From positions 3,029 to 8,825 of the forward strand of contig MKSH01000171.1 in NCBI GenBank assembly GCA_001898095.1: DNA of 5,797 nt, given 5' to 3'. Of this stretch, positions 1 to 4,453 are shown one piece after another. The position numbers were made by a program, and so were the translations under genes. Under the pieces are notes generated by a model. It searched no databases and had not been told where the DNA came from. It worked only from the letters and a program-made list of their open reading frames with translations. Positions within the stretch are counted from its first letter, which is position 1. Each line of letters starts with the position of its first letter. This DNA comes from Solirubrobacterales bacterium 70-9 (GTDB lineage Bacteria > Actinomycetota > Thermoleophilia > Solirubrobacterales > 70-9).

Positions 1-1
1 C

Positions 2-805
2 ACCCTGATCTTCTTGGGCGCCGTCTACTGGATAACCGTGTTGACGACGCCGAAGTGGTACCCGACCTACATCCTCGGCACGATCTTCATCACCCTGGCG
101 CTGGTCTGGACGCCGACCGCGCTGGCGCTGGGACGCTCACGCGGGTTCATGTCGCGGCGGATAGTCGCCGCGGCGGCGGCCGTGATCGTCCTACTGGCGG
201 TGGTGCTGGGGCGCGACCAACAGGTCCAGTACGCCGAGCAGCACTACAAGAAAGTGACCCTCTTCCTCGGCGAAGGCGGGCCGCAGAAGGCGTACACCTT
301 CGCCCAGAAGCTGCAGCACAAGCGGATCGGGATCGTCGGCTCGAGCGAGATCATCTTCGGCCAGTACGGCTTCTTCGGCAATCCGCCGACCAACGAAGTC
401 GAATACATCGGCGTGCCCGGCCCGCACGGCGCCTACCGTCTCGTGACCAGCTGCTCGCAGTTCATGGAACGCATCAACGCGGGCAACTACGACTACGTGA
501 TCATGTCGCGCGAAACCGTCGACTCGAAGGAGTCCGAACAGGGCGAATTCTGGTACCCGATCTACGACTGGGTGCGCCGCGACCCGGCCCTCAAACTGGT
601 GATCGCCGAGCCGACGATCGTCCCCCAGCCTGACTACGTCTTCAAGGTCGAAGGCCAACTCTCGCCCAAGTACTGCCCGACCAAAGAGCAGGAAGAAAAG
701 TTCGAAGAAGAAGTCGAAGTCGAAGAGGAAGCGGCGGAGCTGGAAGCGCGTGAAGCCGAACAGGAAGAAGCGGCCGAAGCGGAAGGCGAAGAAGCGGTCG
801 AATAG
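2..805 (+). CDS. C-terminal part of a polytopic membrane protein, probably a GT-C/PMT-like glycosyltransferase, with a Glu-rich tail (5' end outside window)
   Basis: The frame is open from base 2, so the TTG at 14 is an internal codon and the gene starts left of the window; 267 residues are visible. Seen in order: the end of one hydrophobic segment (1-14), a membrane helix at about 20-44, an Arg-rich turn, a second helix at about 52-70 (Ala/Val/Leu-rich), a mixed soluble domain at about 71-225, and a 40-residue tail (228-267) in which 21 residues are Glu. The soluble part contains a beta-strand-like KRIGIVGSSEIIFG stretch, a segment with N, G and G spacing (NEVEYIGVPGPHGAYRL) and NYDYVIMS. 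This pattern resembles the C-terminal soluble domain of actinobacterial GT-C/PMT-family glycosyltransferases, which use polyprenyl-phosphate sugars at the membrane; that is family recognition from memory, not a search. The catalytic N-terminal loop is not in view, so the reaction cannot be named. Glu codons are mostly GAA, unlike the other genes here. Ends at TAG 803-805, convergent with the hydrolase. Confidence 0.72.
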   Translation, partial: TLIFLGAVYWITVLTTPKWYPTYILGTIFITLALVWTPTALALGRSRGFMSRRIVAAAAAVIVLLAVVLGRDQQVQYAEQHYKKVTLFLGEGGPQKAYTFAQKLQHKRIGIVGSSEIIFGQYGFFGNPPTNEVEYIGVPGPHGAYRLVTSCSQFMERINAGNYDYVIMSRETVDSKESEQGEFWYPIYDWVRRDPALKLVIAEPTIVPQPDYVFKVEGQLSPKYCPTKEQEEKFEEEVEVEEEAAELEAREAEQEEAAEAEGEEAVE

Positions 806-889
806 GCGGCGCTCCGAGGAGGCCCAGCGTCACAAAGATGCCGGGATCCTCACCGGTCGGGAACGCGGAGTCTCCGTCACCTCCCCCGC

Positions 890-914
890 ATCTCCCTCGC
901 GCAAGCGAGGAGAT
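890..914. terminator. Small hairpin with GCAA tetraloop, possible terminator of the upstream membrane-protein gene
   Basis: Arms 890-894/910-914 and 896-900/905-909 give ten pairs with a single bulged C at 895, closed by a GCAA (GNRA-type) loop at 901-904. It lies 85 bases after the TAG at 805 on the + strand. No T-run follows, which is common for high-GC terminators but also makes the assignment weak. The inverted symmetry means the - strand would also form a stem. Confidence 0.35.
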
Positions 915-949
915 CCCCACGCCCGCGACCCTCCCGCCGCACCTTCCCC

Positions 950-1000
950 CGGTGCGTTCGCACTTTCCCGTACATGGGAAGGGAAGGTGCGAACTCACCG
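950..1000. repeat. Long inverted repeat / hairpin with 20-nt arms and a duplicated GGGAA
   Basis: Arm 950-969 pairs with 981-1000: 18 Watson-Crick pairs, one G.T (964/986) and one mismatch (955/995). The loop is GTACATGGGAA (970-980). GGGAA is present twice in tandem (976-980 and 981-985), and either copy can pair with TTCCC at 965-969. Removing one copy would leave a nearly perfect palindrome around GTACAT, so a 5-bp slippage duplication is likely. It has the form of a REP-like intergenic palindrome or a strong bidirectional terminator. No T-tract is present. Confidence 0.6.
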
Positions 1001-1075
1001 CCCTCGGCGCCCCGGAGGGGTGACGGATCCCCCCGCAGGCGCACCGAACCCGCGCACATCCACACGAAAGCCTCG

Positions 1076-1139
1076 CGTCCCGGGCGTCTCGGAGGCAAGC
1101 GGGCAGCCTGCCCGGGTCGCCTCCGAGACGTCCGGGACG
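1076..1139. repeat. Very stable inverted repeat: 21-nt arms enclosing a second hairpin
   Basis: Arm 1076-1096 pairs with 1119-1139 over all 21 positions: 20 Watson-Crick pairs and one G.T (1084/1131). Inside sits a second stem, 1100-1105 with 1109-1114 (6 bp, 3-base loop). It is in the 3' region of the convergent hydrolase gene, about 100 bases past its stop on the - strand, where it could act as terminator or as a 3' mRNA stabiliser. The near-absence of mismatches suggests either recent origin or selection on pairing. Confidence 0.6.
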
Positions 1140-1146
1140 GCCCGAC

Positions 1147-1206
1147 CCCGGCCGCAGGGCCTCCGAATCGCGCCGTCCCGGCCGCAAGCCATCCGAACCA
1201 CGCCAC
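1147..1206. repeat. Imperfect tandem repeat, two ~30-bp units
   Basis: Unit 1147-1176 and unit 1177-1206 match at 23 of 30 positions in register, sharing CCCGGCCGCA at the start and TCCGAA in the middle. A more degenerate relative (AGGCC...CCGAAcCcCGCC, about 1221-1239) may follow up to the hydrolase stop, but with shifted spacing. The repeats abut the 3' end of the large hairpin at 1076-1139. Function unknown. Confidence 0.45.
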
Positions 1207-1240
1207 CCGTCTCTGCCCGTAGGCCCCCCGAACCCCGCCG

Positions 1241-2041
1241 CTAAGCTCCCAGCGCGTGGGCCCGGATCAGCTCGGCGGAGCGGTCGGGCTGCTCCCACCA
1301 GAAGAGGTGACCGACGCCGTCGAAGATCTCCAGCTCGGCGCCGGGGATCAGCGAGGCGATCAGTTTGCCGTTGGCGACCGGGATCATCCGGTCCTCGGTG
1401 CCGTGGATGACGAGGGTCGGCGCGGTGATCTCGGCGAGGCGGGCCTGGGTGTCGTGGCCGCCGATCGCCTGCACCTGCAGCTGGACGGTCTGCTGGCGGG
1501 CGGGCAGGGCGCTCGCCATCGCCGCGAAGTCCCCGTAGTTGGCCGGGTCGGCGCGGAAGCCGGGGGAGAGGTTCACCTCGTAGGCGGCCTTGATCACCCG
1601 GTCGAGGTTGCCCGAGGCGAACGCCTCGAAGAGCGGCCCGGCGTCCTCGGGCGCGATCAGCGAGGAGCCCTTGCCGCCCGGATAGGTGCAGCCCAGGGTG
1701 AGGGTGCGGAGGCGCTCGGGCGCCAGGAGGGCGACCTGCTGGGCAACCATGCCGCCCATCGAGATCCCCATCACGTGGGCCGTCTCGAGGCCCGCCGCGT
1801 CCATCACCGCGAGCGCGTCCGCGGCCAATTCGGCGATCGTGAACGGCTCGCTCACCTCGCCGGAGTTACCGATCCCGCGGTTGTCGAAGACGACGCAGTC
1901 GAAGTCCGGCTCGAGGCGGGAGAGGAACGGCTCGCCCCAGGCGAGGTGGGTGCCGCTCATACCCTGGATCAGGAGCAGGGGCTCACCGCGCCCGGAGCGT
2001 TTCCAGTAGAGCTCGGCCCCTGCGTCCCCCGCCGTCGGCAC
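1241..2041 (-). CDS. Alpha/beta hydrolase (epoxide hydrolase/esterase-like), complete
   Basis: 266 residues, the usual length of a single-domain alpha/beta hydrolase of the AB_hydrolase_1 type. Visible landmarks: first-strand LLLIQGMSG (23-30; oxyanion-loop region, with Gln26 where many relatives have His), VVFDNRGIGNSG (50-61), the nucleophile elbow GISMGG with Ser94, the acid on HGTEDRMIP (Asp217) and the catalytic His245 in DGVGH. The triad Ser94-Asp217-His245 is therefore intact. A cap region lies at roughly 121-195. No signal peptide, so cytoplasmic. The likely chemistry is ester or related bond hydrolysis; the substrate cannot be read from sequence. Start is GTG (2041-2039) with AGGA (2052-2049) seven bases upstream; no in-frame alternative gives a better family start. 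It is divergent from the secreted-protein gene and convergent with the membrane protein. Codon use is GAG-rich and typical for the window. Confidence 0.93.
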   Translation of the reverse strand: MPTAGDAGAELYWKRSGRGEPLLLIQGMSGTHLAWGEPFLSRLEPDFDCVVFDNRGIGNSGEVSEPFTIAELAADALAVMDAAGLETAHVMGISMGGMVAQQVALLAPERLRTLTLGCTYPGGKGSSLIAPEDAGPLFEAFASGNLDRVIKAAYEVNLSPGFRADPANYGDFAAMASALPARQQTVQLQVQAIGGHDTQARLAEITAPTLVIHGTEDRMIPVANGKLIASLIPGAELEIFDGVGHLFWWEQPDRSAELIRAHALGA

Positions 2042-2190
2042 GCCGCGATCCTACGCCATTGCCGGCTGTGCGGCCAGTCCATATATCCGCCTATCGGTAA
2101 GGAGAAACCGCCCGTTGCAGGGGATAGGCTGGCCCGCAGTGTCCCGCGCCGGAGACCCGGAACTTCGGCGGAGTCTGGAAGGAGTCCCAT
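2042..2190. promoter_or_regulatory. Divergent intergenic region with probable promoters for the hydrolase and the secreted-protein gene
   Basis: 149 bp between divergent start codons, so at least one promoter in each direction is expected. The only AT-rich spot is ATATAT at 2081-2086, a candidate -10 for the - strand gene. On the + strand, TAGGCT (2125-2130) fits TAnnnT, but no matching -35 could be found for either. GCCTATC (2089-2095) and GATAGGC (2123-2129) are inverted repeats separated by 27 bases, suitable for an operator or leader stem. The leader shows further short self-complementarity (CGCCG 2147-2151 with CGGCG 2166-2170). No riboswitch class was recognised. Confidence 0.4.
2177..2184 (+). 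promoter_or_regulatory. Strong ribosome binding site fixing a TTG start
   Basis: GGAAGGAG lies six bases before TTG 2191. The next in-frame candidate, GTG 2197, would be 12 bases away, so the spacing selects the TTG. GGAGTC occurs twice 11 bases apart (2170-2175, 2181-2186), giving a second, upstream SD-like GGAG. Confidence 0.65.
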
Positions 2191-2532
2191 TTGAGGGTGA
2201 AACGCTGGTTTTGCGCTCTCCTCGCCTCGTTCATGTTGCTCGGAACGGTGGCGATGCCCGTCGCCGCGGCGGTGAAGCTGCCGGCGCAGCTCGCCGGTGA
2301 AAAGGCGTTCGTCTTCGCCAAGCACACCTGCTCGCACGACATCCACTGCGTCAAATACGGCATCACCAACTGCAACCGTCAGAGCCTGCACGTGGTCTTC
2401 TGCCGGATGTACGTGGAACGGTCGACGCCGGCCCAGGGCCGCTACGCCTGCCAGAAATTGGTGCGCGTGGTGCTCGACCCGATCAGCTACAGGATCGTCG
2501 TCACCGGCACCACGAGCTGGAACTGTCACTGA
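2191..2532 (+). CDS. Small secreted cysteine-rich protein of unknown function
   Basis: 113 residues. The N-terminus is a textbook signal peptide: basic MRVKR, a hydrophobic core (about 7-22) and a small-residue cleavage zone PVAAA (23-27), predicting export by Sec and a mature protein of about 86 residues. The mature part has exactly six cysteines (47, 53, 61, 71, 87, 112), an even number consistent with three disulfides outside the membrane. It also contains several His, Tyr and basic residues and ends in WNCH. No membrane anchor, lipobox or LPXTG-like signal follows, so free secretion is likely. I do not recognise the family. Features near C47-C61 (CxxxxxCxxxxxxxC) do not match any metal or haem motif I know. 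TTG start is chosen for its strong SD at 2177-2184. It stands alone: its own leader upstream and a terminator hairpin just downstream. Confidence 0.82.
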   Translation: MRVKRWFCALLASFMLLGTVAMPVAAAVKLPAQLAGEKAFVFAKHTCSHDIHCVKYGITNCNRQSLHVVFCRMYVERSTPAQGRYACQKLVRVVLDPISYRIVVTGTTSWNCH

Positions 2533-2546
2533 CGTTCGCCCGTGGA

Positions 2547-2581
2547 GCGTCCCGGCGCCGTTTGGAGCGGCGCCGGGATGC
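2547..2581 (+). terminator. Terminator hairpin of the secreted-protein gene
   Basis: A 14-bp stem (2547-2560 with 2568-2581; 13 Watson-Crick pairs and one G.T at 2549/2579), nearly all G/C, with a 7-base loop TTTGGAG. It begins 15 bases after the TGA. There is no U-tract, as usual for high-GC intrinsic-type terminators. It also insulates the tRNA gene that follows. Confidence 0.7.
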
Positions 2582-2622
2582 GTCCGGGCACCTCGCCGCC
2601 GGGGGCGCCACAATCCCCCCGG

Positions 2623-2696
2623 GCCCCCGTAGCTCAGCTGGATAGAGCATCGGACTTCTAATCCGACGGTCGCTGGTTCGAATCCAGCCGGGGGCG
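2623..2696 (+). tRNA. tRNA-Arg, anticodon UCU
   Basis: Full cloverleaf: acceptor stem 2623-2629 with 2689-2695 (GCCCCCG/CGGGGGC), D-arm starting GCTC at 2632, anticodon stem 2650-2654/2662-2666 with loop CTTCTAA and anticodon TCT at 2657-2659, T-stem 2672-2676/2684-2688 with TTCGAAT loop, and discriminator G2696. CCA is not encoded. It reads AGA (and by wobble AGG), minor Arg codons in GC-rich genomes; AGG is used in the secreted-protein and first kinase genes here. A possible -10 (CACAAT, 2609-2614) is placed suitably but no -35 is evident. Confidence 0.96.
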
Positions 2697-2697
2697 T

Positions 2698-3507
2698 GTG
2701 GACGAGGTCACGCAGCCGCTCGCGGGCGGGATGGGGAACCAAGGGCAGGTCGTGCGCATCGGCGACACGGTGCGGCGGCCGGCGGGTGAGCATTCTGCCG
2801 CGGTCACCGGGCTGCTCGAGCACCTCGCGGCGGTCGGCTTCGACGGCGCCCCCTCGGTGCTCGGCAGGGACGAGGAGGGCAGGGACGTCTACGGATGGAT
2901 CGAGGGCGACGTCGCGGTGCCGCCGTACCCGGCCTGGGCGCTCGCCGACGAGGCGCTGGCCGGGACCGGTCGACTGATCCGACGCCTCCACGACGCGCTC
3001 GCCGGCTTCGAGGCGCCGCCCGGGGTCTCGTGGTCAGGCGAGCGTGCCGACCCGCGCGGTGGGCAACTCATCTGCCACACCGACGTCTGTCGTGAGAACG
3101 TCGTCTTCCGCGGCGGGCGGGCGATCGCGATCCTCGACTTCGACTTCGCCGCGCCGGGGCGGCCGGTCTGGGATCTGGCGATGGCGGCGCGGATGTGGGC
3201 CCCGTTGGTGACGCCGCCACCGGGAGGCGACGCCGAGGCCGCCTCGGCCTGTGCCCGGCGCGTGGCCCTGCTCGCGTCGGCCTACGGGCTCCCCGCGACG
3301 GATCGCGAGGAGTTCGTCGAGGCGATCGTCGAAGCCCAGAAGGTGGGGACGGCCTTCGTGCGCCGCCGCGTCGATGCCGGCGAGCCGGCCTTCGTCGCGA
3401 TGTGGGAGGGTCGCGGCGGGGCTCCCTGGTTCGAGGGAGTGGTCGAGTGGATGAGGGCGCAGCGGCAGCCTTGGCTCGACGCCCTGGATTCGTCCTCGCC
3501 TCGATGA
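2698..3507 (+). CDS. Aminoglycoside-phosphotransferase (APH)-fold kinase, short form
   Basis: 269 residues. Fold landmarks: an N-terminal glycine-rich LAGGMGNQGQVVRIGDTVRRP segment (8-28, nucleotide-binding loop), hinge around VYGWIEGD (64-71), the catalytic HxDxxxxN loop HTDVCREN (His127, Asp129, Asn134) and the metal-binding DFG-equivalent ILDFDF (Asp147). It is thus an ATP-dependent phosphotransferase of the APH/choline-kinase superfamily, probably acting on a small hydroxylated molecule in the cytoplasm. A role in antibiotic resistance is not implied: many actinobacterial APH members have unknown metabolic substrates. The start is GTG 2698: the frame is closed by TAA (2659-2661, inside the tRNA), no other start codon lies between, and the next in-frame ATG (2731) would remove the conserved LAGG loop. 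There is therefore one base between the tRNA and the start, with no separate RBS. Probably first gene of an operon with the next kinase. Confidence 0.88.
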   Translation: MDEVTQPLAGGMGNQGQVVRIGDTVRRPAGEHSAAVTGLLEHLAAVGFDGAPSVLGRDEEGRDVYGWIEGDVAVPPYPAWALADEALAGTGRLIRRLHDALAGFEAPPGVSWSGERADPRGGQLICHTDVCRENVVFRGGRAIAILDFDFAAPGRPVWDLAMAARMWAPLVTPPPGGDAEAASACARRVALLASAYGLPATDREEFVEAIVEAQKVGTAFVRRRVDAGEPAFVAMWEGRGGAPWFEGVVEWMRAQRQPWLDALDSSSPR

Positions 3508-3529
3508 CCCCACCGGTCGAACGACGCAG

Positions 3530-4453
3530 TTGAACCTGAAGCTGGACGACGGCACCACGGTCACCGGCCTCACGCGGCCGGCGCAGGGGATGCGGCATCG
3601 GGTCCTCTTCGGGGTCGAGGAGGCGTCGGGACGCGAGGTGGCGGTGAAGATCGAGCTGCTGCCGGGGGCGCTCGGACCGGAGCGACTGGCGTTGGAGTGG
3701 CTGAGCGCCAACGACGGACCGGCGCCGCGGTGGCGCGCGGCGGGGACGGTGGCTGAGGGAGAACACCGCGGGGCGGCCTGCCTGGTCAGCGACCGGGTCC
3801 CCGGGGAGGCCCCGCGTTCGGCTGACGCCTGGGAGCGGCTCGGGCGGGCGCTCGCCCGGCTGGCGCGCGTGCCCTGGGAGGGAAGCGGCCTCGACGTCCA
3901 GGGCCACCGCGAGTTCCTCGCCGTCCACGAGCGCCGCGTCGCGGATCTGGAGGGCGCGCTCGACGGCGACGATCTGGGCAGCGCGGCCGGCCGCGACGGC
4001 CCAGGTCTCGCCGGGCGACTGCCGCCGGTCCCGCCGCGCTTCGCCGGCTCGCCCTTGGTCCTGACCCACGGCGATCCCGGGCCGGGCAACTTTCTCGACC
4101 ACGGCGAGGTCGGGACGCTGATCGATTGGGAGGACGCGATGGTCGCGCCGCGGGGGTTGGACCTCGGACGGGCCGCCTTCATCGCCCTCCTCGGCGCCGG
4201 CCCGGAAGGCTACGTCGCCGAGGATCGGGCGGCGAGGGCGAGCGCCGTCGTGGCCGGCTTCCGCGCCGAGGCCGACGACGGGTTTCCCGACGCGGGCGAG
4301 CTGGTCTGGTGGCTGGGGGTGGCGGGAGTCCAGTTCGCGCACCGACGACTGGAGCGGGCGGGCGAGCCTGACGTGCTGCCCTGGCGCGAGGCGATCGCGG
4401 TCCTCGACGAAGCGCTCGCGGCGGCCTGGTTCAGGGACGGTCGACAGCGCTGA
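3530..4453 (+). CDS. Second APH-fold phosphotransferase (kinase), longer form
   Basis: 307 residues. Landmarks in order: N-lobe with REVAVKIELL (35-44; Lys40 is the candidate ATP-binding lysine), hinge near CLVSDRVPGE (84-93), catalytic loop HGDPGPGN (His180, Asp182, Asn187) in the classic HGDxxxxN form, metal-binding IDWED (Asp199), then an all-helical C-lobe. This is a well-formed APH/phosphotransferase-family enzyme, clearly a different subfamily from its neighbour: it keeps the VAVK lysine and the HGD motif where the first has HTD. Substrate unknown. Start taken as TTG 3530, which has only a weak upstream SD; ATG 3590 (residue 21) is the alternative. ATG 3504 overlaps the previous stop but is out of frame and closes at 3533. 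The 22-base gap to the first kinase supports an operon. Its last 23 bases overlap the convergent oxidoreductase gene. Confidence 0.87.
   Translation: MNLKLDDGTTVTGLTRPAQGMRHRVLFGVEEASGREVAVKIELLPGALGPERLALEWLSANDGPAPRWRAAGTVAEGEHRGAACLVSDRVPGEAPRSADAWERLGRALARLARVPWEGSGLDVQGHREFLAVHERRVADLEGALDGDDLGSAAGRDGPGLAGRLPPVPPRFAGSPLVLTHGDPGPGNFLDHGEVGTLIDWEDAMVAPRGLDLGRAAFIALLGAGPEGYVAEDRAARASAVVAGFRAEADDGFPDAGELVWWLGVAGVQFAHRRLERAGEPDVLPWREAIAVLDEALAAAWFRDGRQR

Larger units (their letters stand above)
806..1240. other. 435-bp noncoding spacer between convergent genes, rich in hairpins and repeats
   Basis: No ORF here shows a credible protein: all translations are Pro/Arg/Gly-rich low-complexity runs that change character at the hairpin boundaries. 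Instead there are three stem-loops (890-914, 950-1000, 1076-1139), a long-range inverted pair (873-883 with 1017-1027, 10 of 11 complementary) and a ~30-bp tandem repeat (1147-1206). Both flanking genes end toward this spacer, so it may act as a two-way termination zone. It could also be an accumulation site for dispersed repeats. No promoter-like motif or T-tract was seen. Confidence 0.7.

Noticed and set aside
1147..1239. CRISPR-like array
   Set aside because: Units are adjacent imperfect repeats without spacers, and no cas gene is present.
750..1244. 164-codon + strand ORF beginning in the acidic tail in the +1 frame, with a Lys/Arg-rich start
   Set aside because: The basic run is just the GAA-rich tail read one base out; the rest crosses hairpins and tandem repeats and is Pro/Arg-rich low complexity with no RBS.
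642..1298. 218-codon - strand ORF covering the spacer
   Set aside because: Gly/Arg/Pro-rich, overlaps two real genes and the repeat block, and shows no domain or start signal.
2060..2190. Possible riboswitch (c-di-AMP-like or similar) upstream of the secreted-protein gene
   Set aside because: Short stems and a GGAGACCCGGAAC stretch are present, but no conserved core of a known class could be matched.
1256..2194. 312-codon + strand ORF opposite the hydrolase
   Set aside because: Antisense shadow in GC-rich DNA; the opposite strand encodes an intact catalytic triad.
2689..2740. Integration (att) site at the tRNA 3' end with a mobile element
   Set aside because: No integrase, no downstream copy of the tRNA end within view, and the next gene is an ordinary kinase with matching codon use.
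3068..4342. 424-codon - strand ORF opposite both kinases
   Set aside because: Arg/Pro-rich shadow; it spans the end of one kinase and most of the next, whose motifs are intact on the + strand.
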